Origin: Loxodes magnus
Taxonomy: Eukaryota; Ciliophora; Karyorelictea; Loxodida; Loxodidae
Direction of reading: 5' to 3'
DNA: 64,000 nt
Assembly (NCBI GenBank): GCA_946699065.1
Contig: CAMPDV010000088.1
Span: 372,001-436,000 of the forward strand
Shown here piece after piece: positions 25,541 through 36,333 of this stretch (positions are counted from its first letter, which is position 1; every line of letters begins with the position of its first letter). The notes under the pieces were generated by a model. The model had not been told where the DNA came from and did no database searches. It saw nothing but the letters and a program-made list of their open reading frames with translations. Both the position numbers and the translations under genes were made by a program.

Positions 25541-26091
25541 AGGATGGTGCACTAATGAAGTGCTATACCGCCTAACCAAGCCTAGTAGGAATTCATGACA
25601 AATTAATGGAGACAAGCTGATAGAATAAGTCAGATGGCTGACTACTAAGACTTTAGCAAAGCTTTTTAACTTTTTTTAAATTTTATAATAATATAAAATG
25701 GATGTCGGCTACGTCAGGAGAACAAATAGGTAATCTGGTGCAGTGTCTACTGCATTGCGAGTAATCTCGCACTAGATGCCACCACAGGGAAGGGTGGATA
25801 AGCTCCGTTGAGACATACCTAACTTACCCTGAGGGTTCTCTCTAGCAGTATGAAAGTTTGACTAACGGGTCTTCTAATTAATAATTTAATAACTAATTCT
25901 TATTTGGACCTTATTCAAGAAGACTGAAGTATTTGATTCAAGATTTAAGACTAATTTTAATAAGAAAATTCCCAATTTGGAGAAGCTGAAGTGACTCTAT
26001 GGACGAAAAGAATGAAATTAAGCTTTTAAGAATACTTTTTAATATTAAATATTAATACTAAAGAACTGCGCGGCAACGAATTGCTACGCGC
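25541..26091 (+). ncRNA. GC-rich structured island, candidate RNA element or ribozyme
   Basis: Two compact parts of roughly half G+C stand in sequence that is elsewhere around one fifth. Part 1 (25541-25665) has hairpin GCAC/GTGC (25549-52 with 25560-63) extended by GGT/ACC, and AGTCAG-ATGG-CTGACT (25628-25643). Part 2 (25700-25846) has a three-way junction: ATCTGGTG/CACTAGAT (25733-40, 25770-77) enclosing CAGT-GTCT-ACTG and CGAG-TAAT-CTCG. It also has CCACC/GGTGG (25779-83, 25793-97), ATGTC/GACAT (25702-06, 25812-16), and GCTA plus GAGAAC pairing with GTTCTC plus TAGC (25708-23, 25835-46). The last two stems cross, so a pseudoknot is implied. A terminal hairpin lies at 26068-26091. It matches none of rRNA, tRNA, spliceosomal, SRP, RNase P or telomerase RNA as I know them. 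Strand is assumed from E5 upstream. Confidence 0.5.
26068..26091. other. Very stable GC hairpin at the end of the island
   Basis: GCGCG-GCAA-CGAA-TTGC-TA-CGCGC: nine base pairs with a two-base bulge and a CGAA tetraloop. It marks the sharp change from the GC-rich island to the AT desert. It could be a 3'-end processing or protective hairpin of an RNA, or a DNA structural mark. Function is not known. Confidence 0.65.
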
Positions 26092-29000
26092 TCCATAATC
26101 ATATTTATTTACTATTTATTTATATATCTTCTAAAATGATTAAATAATAAATATGATTAATTTAAAATGGAAAATTTAAACTTTAATAAATAATAAAATT
26201 ATAAAAATTAAAAAACAAAATCAAATTATGATAAAAGAATTTCAAATTTTCATTATATATATAAATAAAAAAATTAAAAACTATAAAAAAGGTTTATATT
26301 ATTGCTTGTATAAAATTAAATATACAAAAATAATAGAAATAAGAGAAGAAGAAATGATAATTTAAATCTAAAATAAAAAATTCTAATATTTATATTAAAA
26401 TATAATATATAAATATTAATTGATATTAATCAAAATAAGCAAGTTTAAATTTTTAAATTTAAATTTAAAATTGTAAAAATAAAGAAATACAAATTATTAA
26501 ATATTTTATATTTTAAAATTAAAAAAAAATTTTTAATTTTAGAAATTAAAAAATATAATAAACATTAATAATCAGTAGAATAAAGACATATAAAAAATGA
26601 AAAAAATCTTACAATAAAAATTTTTAATTATAGCAAAATGTTAGATTTAAATTAAAAAAGCATTAAGTTTGGATTAGCAAATAAAAATTAAAGTATAATA
26701 CTGCTAAATTAAAAAAAATTGTAAATAAAAAAATCAAAAGAAAAGGAAAAGATAAAAAATTTATTTAATATGAATTATTAAGGAAGGAGATCTGCTTTTA
26801 ATTTACGTAATAAAAAATTTTTAGCTTAAAAATGTTCATATTGAGATAATAAAAATCCATAATGAGATAGATTAGTAGCAAAAGATTAACATAATAATAA
26901 AACTTAACTAAAAATATTTTAATAGTAAAAAAATTATTTAAATAATTTATTTAAGATAAAAAAGAAAAAATAATAAAATAAAATCTACTTTAATCATAAA
27001 CTTTTTTAATTTAAAATTAATATATTAAGATAAAGATAATTTTTTTTTCTTAGTTTCGATGATTCATGGCTAAAATTTTTAAATTTAGTAATATAAAGTA
27101 GAAAGAAAATCTAAAATTTATTGTTTGTTTTTGCAATTTTTTTAACAAATTTTATTGTTAATTATTTCTTCAGTCTCTAGAATTTATCAAATTTAGTATC
27201 TAATGAACATTTAGTCAAAATTTTATTTATTTAAAAAATGAAATTTTAAGTCAGCTTCTTATAAATATATCTATTTTTCGATATTTCGGCTTTTTTAAAT
27301 ATCTATCTGGTCGTTTATAATTTTTTTTTAATTTTTGCAATAGCTTTCGAATGTTAATTTTTAATATATTTATAGAATTGTGTAGAAGTATGTTTAATGT
27401 ATGCTAAAGAAAGAGAAGAAATTTATCTAAAATAAATGTGGAATCTTTTAGATGTTAGTTTTCATAACTTTACTTATATTATCTTATTAAGTTTTATTAT
27501 TTATACTTTTGCTTTTAACGAGCTTATAAAATCCAGACCTGAAAGAAAATTTAATCTATTTTGTTTATGAAATGGATTAAGTATCCATACTGAAAATTTA
27601 ATTTTTGAGGTGGTCTTTAGGTATAAGTAACTAAATAGCAAATCATAATTGTTCTTCCTCAACTTATTTTAAGTATCTTGGAATTTAAACTTTTACAATA
27701 TAAAAAAAAAATATTTTAGCAAGGAAAAAAATTAGTTTCATAATATATAAATAATAATTAAGCGATGTGAATTAAAAAGGAATAGCTAAGAAATAGCTTT
27801 AAACTACATACATTTTTTAAAATTAGATAATTTATTAAGAGTTAAGAGGATAATTTAATAAGCTTATTTTAAAATTTTTATATTTTTAATCTATTTCTTT
27901 TCTTTAGAATAGTTATTAGGTTCTTTTTTATATCATAATAAAAATGGTAAAAATAATATAAAAATTTGATTAATTTTTTACTATAAAGAAAATTTAACAT
28001 TAAAGATGATTTTTTTATTCTATTAAAACTTAAAATATAATTAAGTCAAATGAATAAATGAAAAATCCTAATTTTTCATTCTATTTACTACTAATTTAAG
28101 TAACTCAAAATTCCTCTTAAAATAATTAAATTGAGGACATAAAATTTAATTTAAATATAGATATTTTTAATAAGAATATAAATTAAATTAGACTTTAGCT
28201 AATAATTATATATATTAATTTAATTGTAATCATAGATTTACTATTAATTTATAAACTAAAATATAATATAAGCAAAAAAATTAAATAAACAAATCTAAAT
28301 TTATTTTAAACTTACTATCAAACTTTTGACTCAATTCTTAGACCCAAAATAAATGAGGAGACTTGTTTAAAACTAAAAAGCTGAGAAAAAATAAAAAATG
28401 AATATGAAAAAATAAATTAAAAAGTAATAAAACATATTAATTTTTATTTATTTTTGAATTTCTTAAAACTTGAAAAAATAAAAAAGTTAATTTTACATGA
28501 TAATACATATAAAAGATAAATTATAATAAATTTATCTATCTTTATTTAATTTTTAATATATTGAAAATCTTAAATTAATCTAGATTTTAATTTTTTATCT
28601 TAAACATACATAATAAGAAAATTTCATTTTTATAGTTTTTTAAAACTTTCAAAATTAATTTTAGATAAATTTAATAATAAAGCTTTTATAAATTTTTTAC
28701 TATACTATATTATTTATAATTAATTTAAGAATAATAAAGAAAATAATAAAAAATTAAAAAGTTATTATTTGTATAATATTTTAATTTTATTATATGAATT
28801 ATTCATTTTTTCTTTATATAGTAACATATTATTTGAAATTATTATATTTATAACTTTTAAAAATTTAAAATTTTAATTTTTAAAGTTTATATTTTTATTT
28901 ATTTTATTTTAGATTTTATTTTTTTATTTGCTTGTGATCTCTATCAATTAATATTATTAAAATACCTAGCTAAAATATTTAAATATCTGATTCTTTAAAA

Positions 29001-30210
29001 ATAAAAGTTATAAATTTATTAGACTTATTAAACTTAAGAATAATTATTTATAATTTAATAGTTTTTTTTCTAATTTTTATTTTTTTAAGATGTATTTCCA
29101 TCATTTTATTATTATATTATTATATAATATTTGAAATGTGATAAATGCTCAAGTAAGCTTATTTTTATTTATTTTATACCTTTTTTAAATCTTCATCTTC
29201 AGCAAATTATTCAATCTTTATTTTATCTACTAAAAGGTTTTAAAGTAATTATTACTAGTTATCAATTTATTATATACTTTTTATTAAAGATAAAAATATT
29301 AATTATAAGTGTTAGCTTTATTTATTTTCTTAAAATCTTCCTTTATGGTTTAAACATAATTACAGTGCTTTAAACTATTTTGATTATTAATTTAATATTT
29401 ATAGCCAGCCTAATTAAAAACAAAAAAATTTTAACTTTGATTTTAATTTAGTTTTTTCCTTTTGTAATATTAAAACTTTAAATTAAGGTTAAATTAATTT
29501 TTCGAGAATGTAATAAAATAAAATATTCCGTTTCTATCTGAACTTGATTTTTTAGTTTATTTAGTTAAATAATTAAAAGAAAGTTGATTTGAATATCTTA
29601 TTGTTTCAATAGTTATAAATTATTAATTTATAACATGTAAGATATATTTCTCCCTTTTTTATTATTTATACCTAAAATTTTTCAGATTAGATAGGAATTT
29701 TTTCTTAAAATACTCTTAAAAATTTTCTAAAAAATAATCCTATCATTATAAAAAATCAAAAGACCTATCAAATATTAAAATAATTTACCCCAAATTAGTA
29801 ATAAAAGTTAATTAATTTTAGATATAATATAAGGCAATCCTATTACAAGTAATGAATACATTTACCTACTTAAAATTTAAAAATTATTTAACTTAGTAAA
29901 TTATTTACAATTCTACCTCTTAATTTTTAATTTAAAATTATAAGCATTATCATCTAATTAGAGTTGATTGAAGCATTTCAACGAAAAATTATTTTAAAAC
30001 TAATTTAGCGAAGAGAAATTGATTAGTATCTTAAATAAAGCTCTAACTGTAAAAAGAATAAAGATTATTAAATTTAATTTGCTTTTCATCTTAATTTCTG
30101 GATAAATAGAATAAATTGAGATACATGCAGAATAATGATCTCATTTATTTAGCTTAACTTAAATTAAAACCTATTAAGTAGTTGATATTTTTGAATATTA
30201 TATTTTAAAT
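26092..30210. other. Extreme AT desert
   Basis: About 4 kb of sequence with very few G or C bases; A-rich on the plus strand at 26.1-27.0 kb and T-rich at 28.8-29.4 kb. No motif survives translation in any frame, and no RNA gene or mobile element is seen. The plus-strand stretch at 29131-29373 that looks open is a low-complexity run of Leu, Ile and Phe codons. Composition eases after about 29.9 kb, close to the end of the kinase gene. Confidence 0.5.
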
Positions 30211-32109
30211 TTATAGTCTGCTTATTTTCTTATTTAGAATAACTAAGCACTCTCCAAGTAATTATTTAGTAGTTTCATCACTGTCTTCTATGATCAACTA
30301 ATCTAATATCTTCTAGTAACCTATATAGAAATCACTTAGTGCTTAATGGTTTTAGAAATTATATAACTCATTATACTTCACAGAAATATTCAAATCTATC
30401 AAGAATTAGACTGTCTCTTTCATGAAAATCTTATCAATATTCTGAAACTAGTAAATTTTAAATTCTTAAAAGTCTTATCAATACAGTTATTTAATTAATC
30501 CCTTAGCTAGATTATTATACTCTTATCCCTTATCTCTACACTCCTAAATACTCTAAATTAAAGTTTCTCTTTACTATTTTTCAATTTATTATAAAGGATA
30601 TTTTATCTAAAAAGATATAAATTCTTAAATTGCTTAAAGAGAGGATAAAGAAGCAAACATGAGTATCTATAATGCCCATACTTGGTATTTAAGCATTTTC
30701 TCTTAATTTTTCTGAAGTTAACTAATTTGATAAGCAATGAAATATTTATTTAACCATTTCTATTGCGTATTTTATATTTTGTCTATCAATGTTTATATTT
30801 AATATCTTAGTTCTTAATACTCGCTTTAATTCTATTCATGTGAACTTAGTTTTTCATTGCTAGGTTTATTCTAAACTAATAAAACTGTATTTTTTTATAT
30901 AAATTCATTTTAAGTTTCTTATTGAGCAAAGGATTAAAAATTAACTTTTATATAATTTGATGCTATTTATGGTTTATTGTCTGATCATTCTTAATTTTTT
31001 AATAAATATATCTATCTTTAATTTTATTCGTACTCATTTCCTTATGCTACTAATTGTAATTATTCTTGCATAGGATTTGTCAATTTTTTAAAAGATTAAT
31101 CTTCTAAAATCAATTTTGAATTTTGGATTTTCTATTGATTTTCAGATCAAATTTGCTTATTTAAATTTTCATTATTCATATTTTCATTTTGTTAATGTTT
31201 CATCAGAGCTTCATCGACACTAAATCATATGCTAAAATTTTATAATTTTTTTAAATATTCTTAAGAATTAAACTTTATTCCTTCTTAAATTCATTAATGA
31301 TTATACATTTCTTAAACATCCTTGCGTTCATTCTAATCTACTACTAGTATTTTCTATAAAAAATCCTTTGCTTAATCTGATATACTTAAAATCTCCAATG
31401 GAAGTCTATTTTTTTGCATTCTTTACAAACTTAATATTGAAGTAGCATTGTAAGGTAAAACTCCTACTAGCATTTCGTAGACTAAAACTCCAAATGATCA
31501 TAAATCTGATTTGTAATCATATTCTTAATTATTAAATATTTCAGGAGACGAATATAAAGGAGTTCCACAAAGAGTTTATGTAGATTCTTAGCCCTGTAAA
31601 GATTTAGATAAGCCGAAGTCACTTATTTTTAAGATGATATCACCACTCTAATAGTCTATTAAAATGTTTTCAGGTTTTATATCTCTATGCATAACTTAAT
31701 TATCTCTTAAAAACTTAAGACCACTAATAATCTGAGCTGCAAATATTTGAGCACGTTTTTAATCTAGTTTATTATTAAATTGTTCGCAATATTATTTTAA
31801 GTTTCCTCCATTACAAAATTCCATAACTATATAATAATTATTAGTTGATGCTATTATCTCGAAAGTTTTTACTATATTAGGATGCATGTTAAGAGAAATT
31901 TAAATCTATTTTTCTTGCTCGTAAGCATTCTACATATTATTACCATACAGATATCTATCAATTTTTTTTATGGCGATACAGCTTTCAATTAATTGAGGAT
32001 TTTTATATCTTTTTGCTTTGTAAACAGTCCCATATTACCCTTTTCCTAAGACTTCTAAAAGGATATAATCTCCAATACACTTTTTTTATTCTTTTTAATT
32101 GTAAGACAT
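30211..32109 (-). CDS. ULK/ATG1-like Ser/Thr protein kinase K1
   Basis: A 632-residue frame under the reassigned code. The N-lobe has the glycine loop LGKGQYGTVYKAK and the Lys in IAIKK. The catalytic loop is HRDIKPEN (His 141, Asp 143), followed by DFGLSKS, the activation-segment CGTPLYSSPE and DLWSFG, whose Trp 204 is TGA. The kinase fold ends near MYNHQWI, again with TGA as Trp. The remaining half is Gln-rich and helical, ending in a conserved helical domain; such a tail is usual for ATG1/ULK-type and related ciliate kinases. It phosphorylates Ser/Thr; substrates are unknown. The stop is assigned to a TAA pair (30211-30213 and the next but one codon) after which the sequence loses protein character. 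Three relatives lie upstream on the same strand. Confidence 0.85.
31265..31860. repeat. Kinase catalytic patch, copy in K1
   Basis: These 596 bases align without any gap to 35495-36090 inside K2, at a constant offset of 4230, with about ten mismatches by eye. The rest of K1 and K2 is only distantly similar. The patch covers the end of the N-lobe through the C-lobe. Confidence 0.85.
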
Positions 32110-34452
32110 TTTACTAAGAGAGAAAATTATTTTATAAATTTAGATAATTTACAATTTTAATTGAAAAATTAAAATTAAATTATTTTTTATTTTATAAACC
32201 AATTTAAAATATCTCAATACTTTTTCTATTTAGTTATATGCTTAGGATCATTAAAATTATAAATCGGTATCTTATGAAGTTAGTTACTATAAGCTTTTTA
32301 TGCTTTTTTTTAATTTAAATAGATTAATTTTCCTCGCCTAGATTTTATCCTTATTGAATTAATAGACTTTATAGATAATATTTTCTTTCTTAAGAATATT
32401 TTATTTTCTCTTGGAAATTATTTTAAGAGTTGAATATTATTATTGCTATTGCTATTATAAAAATGTTTTGCAACATAATTTTTTTGGTTATTGGCTTATT
32501 ATTTTCTTAATTTATAATAATTAAGAAATTATAATACAACGTGATTGTTATTTTCCCTCGTCTCTTAAATTTAAATCTTTTTTCTTTTTTATATAAATGA
32601 TTGAACTTTCCTAAAACTTTTTAAGTTAGTGCTTTAACAAATACTATTTTTTGTTTAGATTTTATTTTCAACTTTCTCTAGTAATTTTGTTTTGATTTCA
32701 AATATAATTTTACTTTCATGATATACATTTTCTACTCTTTTATTAATTTCAGAAGATTATGCAAAATAAAATTTTAGTTGCTTCTAGTTGGATACTTTTA
32801 ATGATAGATATTTTTAAATTTTATATTCTTATTTTTTATTTTTAATACCTAAAATTTTAGCTGCTTAAATTTCGTTTTTCTATGTGTATTTATAGTTAGA
32901 TTAGATTCAGTTAAATTTCTTGTCATTGTTAATACAATCTTTGTTATTAATCCTTATTCTATGCTCATCATTAATCTCTTATTTAATTACTTAATTTCTA
33001 ATTTAAGTTTAATGACCTAACATTAACTCTTAAGACTGATGATTTTTTGCTTCTTACTAAGAACTTAAATCTCAATTGTTATTTTATTTCCTCTACCTAA
33101 TTGTGGAAAATAAAAGTGTAAAATACTATTTTTGCTACTTTAATTTTTCACTTTCATTTCTTAAATTTTATAGCCAGTTTATAATGATATAACAAAAGAG
33201 TTATAGAAGGTATCTTAGCTATTTGCTTCTAATTATATGGGATAAAGTTTAATACTAATATTAAAATAGATTTTATCTACTTATTTAAATTGAAAGCTTC
33301 TATAAGATACTAATAATCAAACTGTATAAAGGTAAATAGTAAAGTATAATCTCTTAAATATCACTATCTTAAGTTTACTTTAAGGCTAGTTTAATTTAGA
33401 GAAAACTCAACATAGAAGTAGACTAAATACCTAAAGATTGTATATAAAATAAAAATACGCATAGCTTATCTTTATTTGCCTGGTTATTTAACATCTATAT
33501 AACTTTTGAAAGCATTCTGATTGAAGTGAGCAGTATAGTAGATATGCATTTATTTAAATTTGCTCTTTTATATTTTTATTAAATTTAATAGTTGGATTTC
33601 TATAGCTACTTTATTAAATGTTAGTTATGCTTATTATGAGATGAATAGTTTTTTAATAATTGGTTTAATTTTATTTATTTTAAAGTTATTATAAAATACC
33701 TCTTGCTAATAAAATAAAAGCCTACTTCAATTGAAACAAGTTATCTACTTTAATCATGGATTAGGAACTAAAGCAAGTTTCTATTTTACTTTTTTAAACT
33801 AAACAAACACTTCTTATTATACGCTTAATATAAAGACTAAACATGCATATCATAAACTAACTAAATTTAATAGCAACTTAAAGCTTTTAGAGTTCCAACC
33901 TTACTAAAAATTACAATCTAAAAAATAAAGTTAAATAGTTCTATTTATGTAAATTTCAGATAAATATACACAGAATGAAAAAATTAAATAATGACTAAAT
34001 TAAAAATTAATTATCTATATAAATAAATATATGATAGTTTTAATAGCCTTGTACAATATTTCTATCCACTTTCAAAAATAAATAGTTTGCTTAAATATTA
34101 GATATAAATTTTTTTATGGTTTATTAATGCGTGGAAAGATTAAGCTTTAATAGTTAAATTGTTTTAAATTTTTATTAAGCTTAACTTTTAAAAATAAAAG
34201 CAATAAAACAATATAACAATATAACAATATAACAAGGAAAATACACAACAAATAGTAAATCAAGCAATAAAATTTAAGTTTAATTTTTTTGGAATGACCA
34301 AAAAGTATATTCATAGATATTGAATCTAAATTTAAGTTATAAAGAAAGACATGATAAAGAATATTAAATTTAACTATTAAATTATTATAAAATTTTTTAT
34401 TATTAATGAAGAAAAAATCAGATAAAGTTAAAAAATTTAAGAATCTATAAAC
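32110..34452. other. Intergenic region between kinases K1 and K2
   Basis: AT-rich. It contains the K1 promoter and the K2 3' end. An ATATAACA unit is repeated three times at about 34208-34234. A plus-strand tract near 33765-33800 translates as NHGLGTKASFYFTF, reminiscent of the end of a histidine-kinase ATPase domain, but no other box of that domain is found nearby. Otherwise nothing recognised. Confidence 0.4.
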
Positions 34453-36333
34453 TTATCAACAGTTTCAATATCTTTCTATCAGCAAGTTATTAGAAAGAAT
34501 AATTGAATACTTTCTTAAGGCTGACTATTTCACCTTACTAAATCCGTCTATTTAGAAATTATCTAAAATTTGTTTTTACTTTAACTTTAGTCATTTAATT
34601 TTGTAATAATTATAATTTTACTATCTTTGCTTATTCTCACTATTTCTTATTATTTCGTTTAATTTTAGTAATATATTTATTGTTTCCTTAGTCAAGTATT
34701 ATTCTATATCTGCTTAATTAATAGCTTTTAATTAAGTAAATAAACTGCCTTATGACTAAGAAATAATTTATTTTATCTCTTCTTTGTATTTAGTCAATTG
34801 AAAATTACAGTAAATAATTTTTTATTCTAAGTTTTACTTCTACTAGTAGTTAACTGCATACATATCTATTCTAGATAAAATTTTATTCACATAATCAATT
34901 TATCTTTACATTTCTTGAAACGAGTATAATTTAGTAAATAAGATAAGTTATTAGTTTCTGATAAATTATTAATCTTTTAAGGTCAATTCTAAATATTAAT
35001 CAGCTATGCTGTTTCTACTTTCGCATCTTTTCAGTGAATTTTCTATTTCTTGAGTTAAATGGGAAAATTCTTATATCAGCATTTATTCTGTCTAATTTTT
35101 ATTTTGGTTATATTCATTATTATACCATTAATTTTATATAGTCTAAGGATATAATTCTTAGTTTATCTTTTATTTACTTTATCCCTCTCTTCCTTAATTC
35201 TATCTTAAGACATCATAATTAATCTAATAGCTATCAGCATTTTTTATTTATTTATGCAATTAAAAATTTTCTTAAGGTTGATAGTTATAGTAGTTTCTTT
35301 TTAATTAAAAGCTAGTTTAAGAATAATTATTTTATAGTTCTTAATAAAAGCCTTAGTTATTTAATAGTTTACCACTTTCTTCTTACCTCATTACAGAGTC
35401 TTAGTTTTCTTGTAAGAAATTTGCTTAGCTCTTTAGCTATTTTATTTATTAAGAAAGTAGCTATGTATTTTAAATTTATTTTTAGTAATCTACTGAATTA
35501 AACTTTATTCCTTCTTAAATTCATTAATGATTATACATTTCATAAACATCCTTGCGTTCATTCTAATCTACTACTAGTATTTTCTATAAAAAATCTTTTG
35601 CTTAATCTGATATACTTAAAATCTCCCATGGCAGTCTATTTTTTTGCATTCTTTACAAACTTAATATTGAAGTAGCATTGTAAGGTAAAACTCCTACTAG
35701 CATTTCGTAGACTAAAACTCCAAATGATCATAAATCTGATTTGTAATCATATTCTTAATTATTAAATATTTCAGGAGACGAATATAAAGGAGTTCCGCAA
35801 AGAGTTTATGTAGATTCTTAGTCCTATAAACATATAGATAAACCGAAGTCACTTATTTTTAAGATGATATCACCACTCTAATAGTCTATTAAAATGTTTT
35901 CAGGTTTTATATCTCTATGCATAACTTAATTATCTCTTAAAAACTTAAGACCACTAATAATCTGAGCTGCAAATATTTGAGCACGTTTTTAATCTAGTTT
36001 ATTATTAAATTGTTCGCAATATTATTTTAAGTTTCCTCCATTACAAAATTCCATAACTATATAATAATTATTAGTTGATGCTATTATCTCAAAAAGTTGA
36101 ACTATATTAGGATGAGAATTAACATCACACAAATTCCCAGATTCTTGCTTAAAAGCTTCATATTAATCCTAGCTCAAAACATTTTTGTGTAATTACTTTA
36201 TAGCAACAGGTATTTTACTCTAAATTTTCTAATTTTAAGCATAAGCCTAAAGCACAGTTCCATACTACCCTTATCCTAAAGTTTTTAATAAAATATAACA
36301 ACCAATTTTCTTCTACTGATTTTGTTTCAACAT
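34453..36333 (-). CDS. ULK/ATG1-like Ser/Thr protein kinase K2
   Basis: A 626-residue frame. The N-lobe has LGQGQYGTVLQAY and the Lys in VAIKQ, clearly diverged from K1. The central and C-lobe region (HRDIKPEN, DFGLSKS, CGTPLYSSPE, DLWSFG with TGA as Trp) is nearly identical to K1. After the shared patch the protein turns into a long Gln-rich helical tail of its own, partly coiled coil. The end is set at a TGA-TAA pair (34453-34458), beyond which composition changes. The active-site residues are all present, so it should be a working kinase. The mosaic structure is best explained by gene conversion of the catalytic part from K1, or the reverse. Confidence 0.8.
35495..36090. repeat. Kinase catalytic patch, copy in K2
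   Basis: Partner of 31265-31860: 596 gap-free bases with about ten differences by eye, with abrupt loss of similarity at both ends. The left edge falls just after the kinase fold, and the right edge falls within the N-lobe. Confidence 0.85.

Noticed and set aside
25541-25860. Group I intron, group II domain V, SRP, RNase P or telomerase RNA identity for the GC island
   Set aside because: I compared the known core motifs by eye and none fits; only the crossed-stem topology of HDV-like ribozymes is comparable.
25980-26040. Hammerhead-like CTGAAGTGA followed by CGAAA
   Set aside because: The invariant CUGAUGA core is not present and flanking stems do not form.
29131-29373. 80-codon plus-strand open stretch in the AT desert
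   Set aside because: Low-complexity Leu/Ile/Phe content expected from T-rich DNA; no motif.
33700-33830. Tract reading NHGLGTKASFYFTF, like the end of a histidine kinase ATPase domain
   Set aside because: None of the N, G1 or G2 boxes is found upstream in any frame, so the likeness is probably chance or too decayed to support.
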